The notes under the pieces are model-generated. The model saw only the letters and a list, made by a program, of their open reading frames with translations. It made no database searches and was not told where the DNA came from. From the NCBI RefSeq assembly GCF_032854445.1, contig NC_088302.1, forward strand, positions 21,899,788 to 21,963,787: 64,000 nt of DNA. Direction: 5' to 3'. The stretch's first letter is position 1. Every line of letters begins with the position of its first letter. This DNA comes from Liolophura sinensis (lineage: Eukaryota > Mollusca > Polyplacophora > Chitonida > Chitonidae). Below, one piece after another: positions 1 to 12,704 of this stretch. A program made the translations under genes and the position numbers.

Positions 1-144
1 AACCGGCAGTCTTCTCCTGCGTGGCGGTGAGAATCGCCTGGGGTTCATGGCGTCCAATGATGAGCGAAGGTCTCCTCTGTCACGCTGGTCCTGGCGGTCC
101 GTTACGCAACGGGCGATCACTGTGGGCAACTGATCCAACTGGGT
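1..144 (-). CDS. KCNN: SK channel exon 9 (basic C-terminal tail, partial)
   Basis: Open on the minus strand from the acceptor TTATGTTTTGCAG (exon base 1 at 144) to the window edge: 48 codons (631-678) with no stop. It begins TQLDQLPTVIARCVTDRQDQ and ends with an arginine-rich stretch (PPRRRRLPV). Vertebrate SK2 continues at the same point with IHALPGLISQTIRQQQRD and later has its own RRRR cluster, so the LP-x-x-I and RQ-Q features and the basic tail agree. The start is in phase 0, matching exon 8. The stop codon and 3' UTR lie outside the window. Too short to be noticed except as the continuation of the channel. Confidence 0.85.
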
Positions 145-835
145 CTGCAAAACATAATTTCACGCGACTGGTGTAAAAGGCTTTCATGCATCAATCGTCA
201 GTAGCAAATGGTATTTCGCAAATATTTCTCCCAAAATATCTTCAGGATGTTCCCACAGAGCTTAAATTGACTACGTACAACTGGAGAAAAAATGGAAACT
301 GAATAGATTGAAAATTTAAGTGCACCGGTCGTGCAAACTTCATCATATCCAGCCATTTAAACATAAGAACAAAGCAAAGTTTTTCATAGCTCTGTAGGGC
401 TATGATTACGTATACTATCACAGAGCTATATTTTTCAGAATTTGCCAGAAAACTCCTATGGTCATGTAAGCATGATGTGATTTACGAAATTCGTATAGAA
501 AAGAGCTTATATCATAAAAATTCTTTATCTTAACCTTAAAATCCAAGACGTAACCACGGTGATGAGTGGTGGAAACATTACCTGTCGGTAGCGAACGCCA
601 TTTGAGCAAAGAAATCAAGTAAATCGATAAGAAATACGGCGGTTCGCAAATGGCGTGCACGAGCGAGTACTGTGTGACAATTGGCAGAATTACCAGTGAA
701 TAACTTTGTAGAATTTTCTTGAGATTATTTCGAACGAGGATTATCCAAGCATTATCATAAACAAAATTTAAACTGTTAAATATACAGTGAGACTGAAAAT
801 CCTGAAAAACTGTGAAACAACACACTGGAGCCAAC

Positions 836-937
836 CTGAAGTCCGACGAGCTTCTCTTCCAGGTTTTGGACCCGCTTTTCTAAACCACTCTGATTGCCAT
901 GCATTTCTGACACCATTTCCTGTATGTGACACTGGAT
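836..937 (-). CDS. KCNN: SK channel exon 8 (C-terminal coiled coil)
   Basis: A 102-nt exon of 34 codons (597-630), phase 0 at both ends, with acceptor TTAACATTTCAG. The peptide starts IQCHIQEMVSEMHGNQSGLE and ends KRVQNLEEKLVGLQ. It aligns with the vertebrate segment [29 protein letters not shown]: hydrophobic residues at heptad spacing followed by EKR and LE-KL, a coiled coil that helps tetramer assembly. The donor CAG|GTTGGC is weak. Without splicing the frame would run 20 further codons of non-conserved sequence to a stop. I prefer splicing because exon 9 provides the expected continuation in the same phase, but a read-through short C-terminal isoform cannot be excluded. Confidence 0.9.
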
Positions 938-3900
938 CTGAAATGTTAAAAAAGTATGCACTGTCAGAAATAAAGAAATATTTAAAAAATCGTAAATAGA
1001 TTATTTCCTATGTTGTTTCTTGATTTATCTACCTTTACCATCTTATTAGTATTTGTCTATTATCTCAGGACAAACTTTACCAACTTTCATTACAAACGAG
1101 TGGAAGACATACTACCTATGTCGTTTAAAGATAAATATACAGACCACGTAATATGGTTTGTAAGCAAAAACTCTCCTATACAATTAATGTTGCTACTGTC
1201 TCTGCCAATTCAAGAACTGGCTATCAGATACAAGACTTACAATTGTAGGGAATCTTCACACAGCAACATGAAGTTTGAAAAGATTTACGTAAATCCTAAC
1301 TACTGTTAAGTTATCAACGTCGGGTGCCTCGGGGAGAGGGAACACGTCACAAGATGACGATGTAATTCTGGGAACGACGTATTGTCATATTCAAGGAGAA
1401 CTACTACACAAAGCAGCCGAAAGCTTTTGAACGAAAAAAAAAAAGCGAAAGAAAAAGATAATGCTACTAACATATACATGGCACATCCTAAAAAAAACGA
1501 TAAAGGCGGAATCTACAAGGAGAGTTGAGTGGAGATCTGAAAATTTATAAATAATGGATTTGAGGGTAAAGAGATGTTGGCAAGACCGTCTGACTGAAGA
1601 AAGGGTTGACAACACATCATCGTAAGAGGGACTAACAGATGACCCCCTGCATGCCGTAAATCGTTCACACCGGAAACGGAATTAAATATAACGACTTCCA
1701 AAAGAAATTCACAAGGCAATCCAGCATTTTACGAAGAGAGAACTGTTTTTCTTCTTGAAGAGTTTGGCAAAACATCAGGATGGAATGATCGAAGAGAGAA
1801 CATGCTAGGGAAAGAAAGGAAACAGAGCCTCTTGTGCTGTCAGGGTATTGAATGACGTTCCAAGTTGTTATGCTCAATTATCAATAAGAATCGGATCGAT
1901 GAGTCCATGCAGTTAATGGTCTAACATCAAACATGCCTTTCATGTGAAGTATTTAAACACAATGTGATGCGCAGGCGTAGAAGCAGAAATACATATAGCC
2001 TCCTTCGTGTGCAAGACAACGAAAAGACACTTCTAAAGTCAAAAGTGTGCTTGACCTTGAAAGAAAAGTCATATTCCGTGAGTCCGTATGATCATATACA
2101 ACAGCTCTCCATTTTGAATGGCTTTCACAGATATGACTACTCACGAGATCGTTATTTATGTGATAAAATATGAACATATCTATTCTCTTCCACAATACAC
2201 AAGAGCGCTCGGTATTCTGACAGTTTTCCTCAGAAGAGTAATATGATATATATGAAAATGGTGCAGTCATTAGGAGCTTTCGTGAGGAAACTATTAGGCT
2301 GTTCTGTCGTGGAGTCAATTTCTTGATGTTATGGTTGTGATATTACTGCCATGACGTTAGTGTTGTGGTGTCACATTCATGACGTTGCTGTGCTGACGTC
2401 ATTGATTTGGTGATGTTATTGTCGTGATGTTACTGCTGTAATGTTACTTTCGTGATGTTATTGTTATGTTCGTGATGTTGTGGCTTAGCTATTGCGATGT
2501 AGCTATCGTTGAGTAGATACCGTGATACAACTGTCGTGGCGTAAATATCGTTGTATTACTGTCATGGCCTGAATATCGTGGTATAACTGTCGTGGCATGA
2601 ATATCGTGGCATATTTCGCTATGATACGCATGTATTTGGCATGGTGTAACCGGCTTACTCCTGCTTCCGTGACGTCACTGTAATATTATAACCGTCATGA
2701 TGTACTTATACAACAGTCGTAAAATAAACATTACGATCCTGCTGTCGGGCTGTAACAGCTGGGAAACGACAGCGATAATCATAAATCTGCGTGCATCCAT
2801 GAACAGGTGTCCTACCCTTCGAGTCACAAAACTCGTGGCTGCAGAAGGAAATTGTATCTGGCAGGCAGTGTATCTTGACAAATACACAGTAATCACTACA
2901 ATCCTATTCTTTTGATCGAAAAATATGAAGAACTAATTGTATTATATCATTTTCAGGTGGAGAATATCGTTTTGTACAAAAATCTACTTGAAAACAACGG
3001 CTCTTTCCAGCATTGTGTGAGTTATCTCGGTGAGTTCCTTGCGATATATTCAAACTGTGAAAAACATCCCCCAACCGCCTACTTTTGTCCATGTACGAAT
3101 CTTCCCTCCTAACTAGGACACTCGCTTTTTTTTTGTCGTTTGATTACTGTAAATCCGCCATAGCACAAGAGAATAATACCTATTCAATGTTGTGGACTGG
3201 GTTTTGTGAAAGGCCGAGGTCCATACCCTTCAGCGTGGTGCAACTCAAAACGATTCTGGAACTTTAACAAATTATTTGAGACAGCTTTGATTTTGTCGGA
3301 AGTAACCAGATGAGAGTCTGTGAAAAGGAACAGAAAATCGAAAAAGCTCCGAACAAGCGACGTAAATTTGAAAAGAAATGGATTTACTTTTGATTGCTAC
3401 TTGCTCAGACGCCACAGTGAATCGAACTGGCCAAACCTGAGCGGCGAGAGAACACAGAACTTAGTCCAGAGAAGAACATGCTATAACATCTTGCCTGAAG
3501 GAACGAATGGGGGAAGTTTAGTCGAACATCGTCGAAAGAAATGGAAAAAATGAAGTTCCATTACGCTACTAATGATACCATTGTTGGAAAACTACAATAT
3601 GAAGAGCACTGAAGAGACCCTTTTGGTTCAGCCGTCGTTTCAGTTGTAGTCATGTACGTGGATTCTTGAGTAGTTCTTTAATTAAGATGTCAATATTTCA
3701 AAATCTTAAAGCTTATCATACATATATATATAATCTTTAATGAAATACTGTGCTCAACTTCTTTCAATACGCTTGTTTTATTATTTATCATTCTTAAATC
3801 TTTCCCGTGTATGTTATGGAATGATAGACGTGCTTCCTGACACCTTGACCTATCAGATTCTTTAACTGAGTAATGCTTTCAGATATTTTTAATTTTTTGA

Positions 3901-6900
3901 GAATATTTTTAGCCACCACAGCCACCGACAATACTGGGTTTCATTCAAAAAAATATTAAACATAAATAATTGCTTACAGCTGAATATTGCTTTGATGTGA
4001 TCTGTATTTAAGGGTACAAAGTACACATCGTAATTGCTGGTAGGCATGGTAACTATTCATGGCACGGAAAATAAAGTAACACCTGATAGCATGGTTTGTT
4101 CATGATTTGAAGTAAAAATAAATTGCAAATGTTTTCGAAGAATAGAGACAGGTATCTCTTTTCCTAATTATCTTACATTCATTCTGTGCTGATCTCCATG
4201 CCATTTTAAAAGGCAAAAACATTCGCTAATGAAAGTTTGTGGTAACTGTAGAGCCAGCTTATAGTTTTTATTGAATCCTGAATGTTATTTTCATGTAATA
4301 AAGCGAAAAATAAAATGTGCCTTAGGGAGTTTGGTATTCTCCAGGGAGGCTGGGTCTATTAACACCAATGAAATACATGATTAACTATTGCTGCATACAC
4401 ACCGGAAAAAACGATCGGAAGATGAATGAGGAGCGTATTCTGCAGATGTTTATTTTCAAGAACAGGGCAATTTCGTATTTCTATCACCCTGGTAGAATAT
4501 TTTGCGAAACACCATCTTTGGCTAAAGACAATGTTGCCACACAAATTGCACAGAACTTCGTCAATATTTGAAACCTTATATCTCATGTGGAAAGCTGACT
4601 TCTGGTGGTGTGAAAGACAAATACATAGTTTGATGGGGTTTCATGTTAAATAAGCATTAACAGACGTCTGCGTGAATATGATATTCAGAATATAAAGAGA
4701 ACGTCCCAGACCGTATTCAAATTCTGGCAAATACGACCGTATAAATTTGAATGAATAAGGCATACGGTTCAGCTGTTTACGACGTGTAATGATAATTGGC
4801 AAAAACACCCTAACATCGAACCAGCGTTTTGCATGAGGTGCGTTTGAATCTGGTTGGGTTTAGTTTCAAAATTTAAATCACGTTTAAAACTTGCTTCATC
4901 GGGGCCCAATTGCATAATTGCATATATTGAACATTACTATATGTGGATGATTTACATAGAATATCCTATTTACAGCCACAGCAATACCCCTTAGACAAAA
5001 TGTCTTCTATTCGATTATTAAAGAGCTAGTGCATGTAGAAGCAATCAGCAGGAATCAAGTCAATGCTTTCCCCCCAGCATTAGCATGCAGTCATCAGTTT
5101 CGCCTGATAAGTGTGGTGGTAAAAGTTTCGTCAAGGCCTACGGTAAAACAGTCAAAGGTTAAAGGTCAATGAACGTTGCTCGTTGCCTGACGATGTACAG
5201 CCCTAGCAATCTCCAAAGCTACCACACAACACAGTTATCTACCAATGCTGTTGGCACAAGTCCAGAAAACCCTGACGCCCAAACACAAACAGAAGCAATG
5301 GTACTGGCAGCTATAGGAGGTCTCCTAACGAGTACTGCTCACGTTGCAGAGACCACCATGCCACGGGCAAAATACAATCTAGAGTAATGGCGCTGATGTA
5401 GGCTTACCTAACCCTACGGCATGCTGTCTTTTAGACACTAAATTACTAGCTTATATGTTTGGAGAGTAATTACTTTTACTGCAGCATCAAAACCAACACA
5501 CATATACTTTCTGGTGGAGGGCAGAGGCTATTGGTCTCATCCAACAAATCATGCAACACGGCGCCATGCGTGCAGGCGCGCAACAAAGCCACCACATGAC
5601 CGGAGTAACGCATGCGTATGAGAGCTAGTAGACTAAAGTGCATGCGTACTGGCTTCGTTCGCTTCTGCGACAATTGAAGCAGTTGGATTAATATAACATT
5701 GGTAAAGGGCAAACCTGCTTGTACTCTACGAATGGTACAGAGATATAGACGCTGTGAGCAGAGTCCAAACCGGCCATGGCTATGTGCTAGAAAAGGGAAA
5801 CGGAAAGGAATCGTGCAGTGAAAGTTGTACTTTAAATGAACACCATATAAATAAATATTACAATATCGTTTTCCAAAAAAGACAACCTTCGTCGTTCACC
5901 GAACAGGTCTTACAAAACAACACTAACGACAGAAAAAAGAACAACTGCAAAGACGGCAAAGACGTCAATTACTGTGTCAACAAGTGACGAAAATTGAGAA
6001 AAAAACGTTGTTACCTGATAAAGTTATTTTCAATCCAAGCTTGATTTAAAAGCCAAACATACATTACAGGGCGACAACTCCAAATTTCCCCCGTCTCCCT
6101 TGAGGCGCTCATGCCGGACAAGGCGTAAAGCGGAAAGCGAATCCATGCAGAACACAACACGACATGCTATAAGAATCAGGGGACACACCAAATACGTCCA
6201 ATGAAAAAGTACAGAACAACAACAACGCCATAGAGATACCCAACTTCTAGCCAGCCAGTAAATATATCCCCATCCTAAATCGTCAGATACCACCAGTATA
6301 AAATACCCACAGATAAACAACAAGGAAACTCAAAATCAATGAAGTGTGTAAATAACATTAGGGTAAGTATTAAACAGGTTAAAAAATAAGTACCTAACAC
6401 AGTTTACAAAGTGATCATGCACTACTTTTAAAGTGCAGTTATTAGGGGACCTTGTCTCGATAGAGTTTTGGGTGGGGATGAATGGCAAAAGTGCGAAAAA
6501 ATAAAATAGGATCAAGGTTTGTTAAGTCATTTTTGCCTTTGATTTCCAGGCTTGTGTGGAAGGCCAATCATAAATATCGTGGAAGCCAAAGCATCAATGG
6601 GGGCATTTATACGCCATTGTATTGCCGTGAATGGAATTTTCACATCGATAATCCAAAGGCACAGCAAAGAGACATGATGCGGTCGTAGTGTACAGTCCAT
6701 ATACCGTATACATATATTTCTTAAAAATTCTTTATGAAATTCTATAAAAAAAATCTGCGAACGTGTATCATGTTACATCACGCCATTTGAGAGAAGTCGA
6801 ATAAAAAGGCCTGCAATTTCTGTGCCATATTCCAAAGGACTGTGACCAATTAACCAATCAAGAGAAACTTGATGAAATGAACATGGAATCGGATTTCACG

Positions 6901-8578
6901 AGGCTTCTTAGCGTTACGGGTACGTAACTGCCACAGCAACGTAATGCCAACAGTTCTGGTGGCCATAATTATTGCACGAGCGCTCCGTAAATCCGCTCAA
7001 TGCCTGGAGCATCGTTTGACATTTGTGAATGTTATTAAAATGGCAGGAGAAGTGAACAAAAATTCCTTCGAGGAACAGACGGCTGGTTTTGGAATAATGT
7101 TGGGGGGACGGATTAGAAACAGTGTACTTAATGGGTGATTTTGGAATAAGAACTCTCAAATGAGATGTGCGCTTGGAGTAATAGGTCTAACATGAAATAT
7201 GCTTTTGGAGTATCAACTGTTGTGAGTTGAGCGTTTGGAAAAAAATTACGACAAAGGCTTACATAACCATCGTTCAACAACAACAGTGTTAAACATATTG
7301 TGTTATTCATTAGGAAAGAAGATCACGTGTTAATAGAGATTGTCAGACAGTAGAAAGGGAGGTAAACTGTAGCGTGTTCATTCGCAACTCCACTAACAGA
7401 TGGCGTTGGTTATTACCATGATGAAATATTACCGCCTTTTCAATGTTCCCGTGAAGATTGATATGCTGTTAGAAATTGTTAATTGTGGATGAATCACATC
7501 CAGAGTGGACCAACAGCCATCCAACAAAGAACAAAACATAAATTTGTTAATAATCTGTTAATTTGCCACAGCTCGCAATGACAATTAGGCATATTAATAT
7601 AGATGGCTTGCACTCGCGGCCATGTTGGATCTTCAACAAACAAATCCAATGGTCCAGTGCATATAGTGAAAAGGTACACTCCAAGAAGGACCATACAGTT
7701 CTTTTGTTAGACACCAGACAAGGCCACGAGCACGAGTCACCCAAGGGTTATTTTCTGCGAAAAGCATGGATATACCTACAAGTTTAAATGACGTGATTAG
7801 ACGTGAGAAAAAAAATTATATGTTTTCATGGAGTAGAGTAATTGTGAACGTACAAGTTCACTATTAGCTGTTTACTCAATAATTCCTACACGTTGCATGT
7901 GTGAATCCTGGCGTTAACGAGCTCTGAAGGCAAGGGGAGGGTGTATGTTGGGTGAAAAGTGACGTCAGAGGTTATGACGAAATTACTGGGGTCACAACAG
8001 ACATACAGTGGGAAATCGTGCAACTAGCACGCCTTGAAAACAGGGCGTCGATAGTACAACGCCCCCCTATTCTATACATACTGTACCCATCGTACCACCT
8101 TAGTCTGAATAATGCCAACAAACCATTTTAACACTTCTTTTGCAAAAAATAAACACGTCATTTTGGTTGATTCAAAAATGAATAATTCCAACAACATCCT
8201 TCCTGTCACGCTGTTTTCTCGTAACAGCAAATTTTCTGCTCTTTTCATTTGATGGATGTTTATCCTTGTTATCAACGAAAATCCTGACAATTTCCTAGTG
8301 ATTATAACATCTTAATGGACTATAATTATGCCTCAAAATAATATCCCTATTCAAATGTTTTAATGAACCTCTTGTCTAGGTTATCCAATGAATGTTAAGG
8401 CAATTGATCATTCTGCAAAAACAAATCAAACTACAAAAAGTACATATGCACATGCCCAGAAGCAGCAGAGTACAACTGTTGTCCTATGCCTTTTATAGCT
8501 AATGTCTTGATGGATTTTTACGGGCTGGCTTTTGAAGTTGTCTGAAGTAAATCGACGGATTACTGACTTATACTCTAC
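938..8578 (-). other. SK intron 7 (7.6 kb)
   Basis: Apart from a degenerate minisatellite at 2322-2735, this intron is AT-rich sequence with short open frames on both strands and no protein resemblance I can support. A six-residue DSLSAL match at about 6140 recalls RNase H of non-LTR retrotransposons, but the surrounding frame does not fit. Confidence 0.65.
2322..2735. repeat. degenerate GT-rich minisatellite
   Basis: About 20 imperfect repeats of a 15-24 base unit built on CGTGATGTTACTGT, such as GTCGTGATGTTACTGCTGTAATGTT and the later GTCGTGGCATGAATATCGTGG variants. Unit length drifts along the array, which suggests an old repeat. It lies inside intron 7 and has no open frame of note. Confidence 0.75.
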
Positions 8579-8648
8579 CTTTGCCATATCCACTAACGTG
8601 TTTTGGTTCTCTGTAAGTTTCCTCTGGTCTAGTTTTACCCGTCGGAGA
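8579..8648 (-). CDS. KCNN: SK channel exon 7 (end of calmodulin-binding domain)
   Basis: A 70-nt exon. One base completes codon 573 (AA+T, Asn), followed by 23 codons (574-596) reading LRRVKLDQRKLTENQNTLVDMAK. Vertebrate SK has [23 protein letters not shown] in the same place. The acceptor is TTTTGGTTTCAG. The donor GTAGAGTA is weaker than those of the other exons, but the next exon continues in phase 0 with the expected sequence. This segment forms the last helix contacting calmodulin and leads into the C-terminal coiled coil. Confidence 0.96.
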
Positions 8649-8939
8649 CTGAAACCAAAAACCATGATGCATAAAAAATCTTATTAACGATTCATAATTA
8701 TTTATTTGGCGGGTCCTGAATCTCGTGCTCAAGAAAATTTCACACATAACAAAGCTGACATGTTCATCGGGGCGCGGAGTAAACCAATTGCCCTTTGTCA
8801 GGTACCTGAAAAACTTCCTGACTTAATGTCGCACCCGATCCAGGGAGACGATGATCAAAGTTCAAAACCTTACTGGCAAGATGCTGTTCACCTGAGGTAA
8901 GATCCAAGCATTTGGTGTTTGGGCCAAATGAAGTTCTAG

Positions 8940-9087
8940 ATTTATTTATGTATTTATTTATGTATTTATTTGATTGGTGTTTTACGCCGTTCTCAATAAT
9001 ATTTCACTTATACGACGGCGGCAAGCATTATGGTGGGTGGAAACCGAGCAGTGCCCGGGGGAAACCCACGACCATCCGCAGGTTGCT
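8940..9087 (-). mobile_element. family A short retroposon, truncated copy
   Basis: Reverse complement of a dispersed element whose 3' end carries AAATAAAT repeats. On the + strand it reads TTATTT repeats, GGTGTTTTACGCCGT, CTCAATAATATTTCACTTAT, ACGACGGCGGC, then CCCGGGGGAAACCCACGACC and ATCCGCAGGTTGC. It lacks the last bases of the 5' part seen in longer copies. It lies in intron 6 and abuts a second copy at 9088, so the two inserted together or one into the other. Confidence 0.85.
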
Positions 9088-9180
9088 ATTTATGTATTCA
9101 TTCTTTTTATTTGATTAGTCGTTTACACCGTACTCAAGAATATTTCACTTATGAGACGACGGCCAGCATTATGGTGGCCC
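9088..9180 (-). mobile_element. family A short retroposon, second truncated copy
   Basis: Another copy of the same element, directly adjacent to the first and in the same orientation: TTTATTTGATT, then CACCGTACTCAAGAATATTT, then GACGACGGCCAGCATTATGG. It stops after ATGGTGG, so it is 5'-truncated. Confidence 0.8.
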
Positions 9181-9313
9181 ATAATTTATACGTCCATGTA
9201 GTCATAAATCTACAGAAATAACGTTCTCATTTGCTTACTCTTTGTTGTATTTTTAAACAACATTCATTTTGGCAATTGGTGTCTTTAACCGATTTCTAAG
9301 CGATTGAACTTAC

Positions 9314-9441
9314 TTGTGAATGGCGTGAAGAAACTTCCTCTGATGCGTCCGGACCTTACTTGAGTTGACTTTCTTCACTAGTTTTGTATATTTATATATA
9401 AGCCAGGTCTCCCGAAGTACATTGGCCGCGGCATTTTTCAA
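9314..9441 (-). CDS. KCNN: SK channel exon 6 (calmodulin-binding domain core)
   Basis: A 128-nt exon encoding residues 531-572 and the first two bases of codon 573. The acceptor is CTTGATTGCAG and the donor GTAAGTTC. It reads [20 protein letters not shown], then [22 protein letters not shown]. This is the centre of the SK calmodulin-binding domain: [15 protein letters not shown] and HQRKFL-AIH are near identical to vertebrate SK1-3, and the sequence between them ([10 protein letters not shown] versus KKIDHAKVRK) is the only divergent patch. It was not visible as a long ORF. I found it by searching the 2.8-kb interval between neighbouring exons for the missing segment. Reading phases agree with both neighbours. 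Confidence 0.97.
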
Positions 9442-11558
9442 CTGCAATCAAGGAGAGGTGTGAGAACATCAGATATCACCATATCTACATCCGCCAACAC
9501 TGTTTACATGTAGCTGACATTCTGTACCAAACAAATGTCCATCACTGTCCCATCCATATAAATTCCGACAATTATTCCGTCAACAATGAGGTTACAAGTT
9601 CAAATCCAGCTCTCGCGGAGCCAGGCTCTGAAGAATGTGTAGGCAGTTTAAAACCTGAAAAAACCGTTTCGAAATATTCACATGTTAGACTGGTTTGTAG
9701 TAAAGTGGCTTGCTATACTGAAGCACTAGGGAGTTTGTCAAGGTATCAACCGTCTAAAAAGCGGTAAAACCTTTAGCTCTATAATAACAGGTAACAAAAT
9801 CCCAAGAAAATTAACTGAAAAAAATGAAGTGTTACACAACAACTGTTTAGCTCTTTTTCCACTTAATGTCTACTGTACTATTTTACTTTCCATATTCCGT
9901 AATAAATATCACCCATGAATAATTTTCTGCATAATTTCCCCCGTTTATTTTCGAAGCACGAGTGGGTATTTTCTAGTATGATAAGTTAATGCATTACTCC
10001 ACAGGAGGTAATCAGTCTATAGATGGCGCGCTCGTCCCAACAGATTAGATCGATGTTTTCATAACAGGTTTCGCATCTGGCTCAAGTTTTCCTAACCGGG
10101 TTTCTATCTCTTCCGCCGCCAGCAGGATTCTTTCCCTTGGCCCAATCACCGTTCTCTGGAGGTTTGATCTGCTGTTTATGCTCTGCCAGAGACCGAACGT
10201 GTCTAGTAGCGACGGGCTATCAAAGAGAACCTGGCACTCTCATAAGGTCATATCCACTATTCAATACTGCCATCACGAGCAGGCTGGGACCCTATTCACT
10301 GACCTCTTCTTTGTCACGCATCGGCTTTAAGAGCATCTGATTAGATACCTCAATTACATCAAGGACTCCGTTCCACAAAATCATAGGTGACTAAGCTGAC
10401 TGTAACTACAACAGCTAAACGCCGTATAGACATACTTGGCTATGGTTGTTAATAGCAGCTCATCCCACAACAACTTCGTGGAATAGGGTACACGTACCAG
10501 TTGTTTTTCACATTTGAACTGATCGCTGTTAGAACTTTGCGTTTACCAGCACCACGACATAACATTCTTCTTTTTGCATTCAAAATATCCGCTCGAAAAC
10601 TAAAAATTCAGAATGATTTTAAGATTTTTAGATAGACTAATTTGGTTCACCTACAGATCTGAAACCTTTCGGCTTTTCTATTTAGATACATAGCCTGACA
10701 CCCTTTATTGGGGCGAACCAACTTCACCCGTGTATACAGGATTAGCTCCTGAATATTCCGCTATCAGAAAAAGTATGTTATCATTCAATGGCTGAGAAGG
10801 CTGATCCATTTTGATATTACCACACCTCTTTGCCGTAATAATATACGATATCATGCGCAAATGTTGACGATTTTTGTCAACCAACTTATCAAAAGCGTAA
10901 CTTAAGCGTAAAATTTACTCTTTTGTCATCCTCAGAAATAGCCAATAATTATCTAGCTTTCCACTTTTCTAATTCTTCATAATTCACGTTTCTCGTAATT
11001 GTTAAAAGATAACATGATTTACGAATAAAATACGAAACATCACTTACAAAGTTTTGTGATCGAGAGCCCCCCCCCCCCCCCGTACCCTGAAAAAAATCCA
11101 TATTTGCCATCGCATACTTGAAACAAGATACACCAAATGCCACATAGGGATAGGCCATACTGCGTACAATGTGAACTTACAGACCTGTGTAGATATCAGT
11201 GCTAAGATTGTATATGTTGGTCCAAACAAAGGTTTCACCATGAATGCCCACGTCATCTGGTAACAACACTGCTTCACGTTCCAAGAAAAACTATGCAGCA
11301 AAACAGACCAGTTCACGTTTTCAACACGCTCGACTGACGTTGCCACCAGAATGTCCAGACATGTTGTCTTCACAGCTGCGGCAAAATTGTATTTTTTGAT
11401 TTCCAGTAATTTCGAGGGTTGCATTCCTTTGACCAATTGCTGGCATAAATAAGAACATCTTTAGTTCGTTAACACCGTTCGTTCATTTTAACCTGGTAAA
11501 CAAATTAGCGGCAGAGACAAAGGCAGATGTTGTCTAATCACATCATTTGATTACTTAC
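9442..11558 (-). other. SK intron 5 (2.1 kb)
   Basis: Contains a 15-base C run (11067-11081) and, near 9600, a GTTCAAATCC sequence resembling a tRNA-type B box without a recognisable partner. The 130-codon minus-strand open frame at 11436-11044 reads through the homopolymer and has no family signature. Confidence 0.65.
11067..11081. repeat. poly-C run of 15
   Basis: Uninterrupted C run on the + strand in intron 5, so a G run in the SK pre-mRNA. Length may be affected by sequencing error. Confidence 0.9.
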
Positions 11559-11669
11559 CCTTTTTGATAATTGCGTATCCATCATAAAATTATGTACATG
11601 CTTCTCAGCCCTGCTGAGCTCAAGTTTTCTGGCAATTACAGCTACCACTAATGCAGTGCACCCCGCCCC
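11559..11669 (-). CDS. KCNN: SK channel exon 5 (S6 and start of calmodulin-binding domain)
   Basis: A 111-nt exon of exactly 37 codons (residues 494-530), phase 0 at both ends. The acceptor is CTTTTTTCCAG and the donor GTAAGTAA. The peptide starts [20 protein letters not shown], continues [13 protein letters not shown], and ends LSKR. Joined to the previous exon it recreates the invariant SK stretch [15 protein letters not shown] at the cytoplasmic end of S6. It then enters the calmodulin-binding domain, where constitutively bound calmodulin senses Ca2+. The vertebrate sequence here differs only by conservative changes ([27 protein letters not shown]). A 0.9-kb intron separates it from the pore exon. 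Confidence 0.97.
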
Positions 11670-12568
11670 CTGGAAAAAAGAAGCGGGAAGAATGTCACAT
11701 AAACATCATTTCGCTTAAAAACGTATACTGAAGTCAAAACAGAAAATACCAAACAATTTATTTATTTGGCTGGTGCTAAACTCCAAACTTTACACACGGT
11801 TACTCTTCTGAGCATACTTTTTACGTAAATGCAGAGATTCAATTTCCAAAATTACCGAAAGCTTTCACGGGTTAACCACGTTACACTTAAGTGGTTGATA
11901 AACTGATACAGCCGTCTTAACAATATTGAGTTCTTGATAAACTTTTAGTAAACAAGCCAATAAATATAATGTCTTGCAAAATTCGGGTCGAATTGGTAAA
12001 TCACTGGGATCCTACATATAGGTCGAGTTGTTTGCCAATAATCGGTTTCTCAGTGACCGTGGAACGGGCACACCAAACAGAATTAAGTTCATCGAGGTGA
12101 CAATATTACACATTAGTTTGTCACGCCAGAGATCGGGTTGGCAGCGAAGCGGAAGAAATCTTGAAAACCGGAAGATCTGTAAAGTTATCTCCCCCTATAT
12201 CGGAAATTACACTCAAGAATTCCCCCGTGGTGAAATTGAAAAATAACACATCCTTTGGTGTTTCTATGGATACGGTTAAAGTTTACCGGCAGACGTCACG
12301 TCTCTAGTCCGTGGACAGCTAATATAACCGGGAACAAGTGGACGAAGCCCTTGGGAAGAGATCTCTTCTATTGTCTTCGTGCATATTGTTTGCTGGGTTT
12401 TATCTTCCCAAGGTCTCAAGGGAAACTTGATTGCGCTCTGGCGGCAAGGGGTTTCAGAGGACAATCTATAAATGTACCAATCCTCGTCCTAATGCGGTAT
12501 AAAGCACATTTAAGCTGTCCTAAAGATTTGAAGGATACACTAATGGCATGTGGTTCTAAAGCACTCAC
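11670..12568 (-). other. SK intron 4 (0.9 kb)
   Basis: Short intron between the pore exon and the S6 exon. A TTTATTTATTTGG stretch at about 11758 may be the decayed end of a family A retroposon. Nothing else recognised. Confidence 0.65.
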
Positions 12569-12704
12569 CATAAGCCCTGTCAAGATAGCAATGCCCCTGC
12601 CACAGTATGTGTTGGGAACGATGTCGCCATAACCGATACTGAGGAAGGTTATGGCTATCATCCACATGGAATTGAGAATATTGGCATGTTTGACATCGTG
12701 ATGG
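12569..12704 (-). CDS. KCNN: SK channel exon 4 (pore loop)
   Basis: A 136-nt exon. Its first base completes codon 448 (AG+C, Ser), and it then encodes residues 449-493. The acceptor is TTATCTTTTCAG and the donor GTGAGTGC, phase 0 at the end. It carries the P-helix (SMWMIAITF) and the K+ selectivity filter SIGYGD (470-475), followed by IVPNTYCGRGIAILTGLM at the outer mouth and start of S6. The turret between S5 and the P-helix (CESHHDVKHANILN) is two residues shorter than the vertebrate CERYHDQQDVTSNFLG. Asp451 and Asn479 fall where vertebrate SK2 has the pore-mouth Asp and Asn linked to apamin binding (my alignment). The GYG filter makes K+ selectivity certain by family knowledge. Confidence 0.97.

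Noticed and set aside
6030-6323. Minus-strand frame containing DSLSAL, recalling RNase H of non-LTR retrotransposons
   Set aside because: Only six residues match. The surrounding cysteine- and tryptophan-rich sequence does not follow the RNase H fold, and no reverse transcriptase sequence lies nearby.
11044-11436. 130-codon minus-strand frame in intron 5
   Set aside because: Its end is a read-through of a poly-C run, composition is erratic, and it resembles no channel exon or known family.
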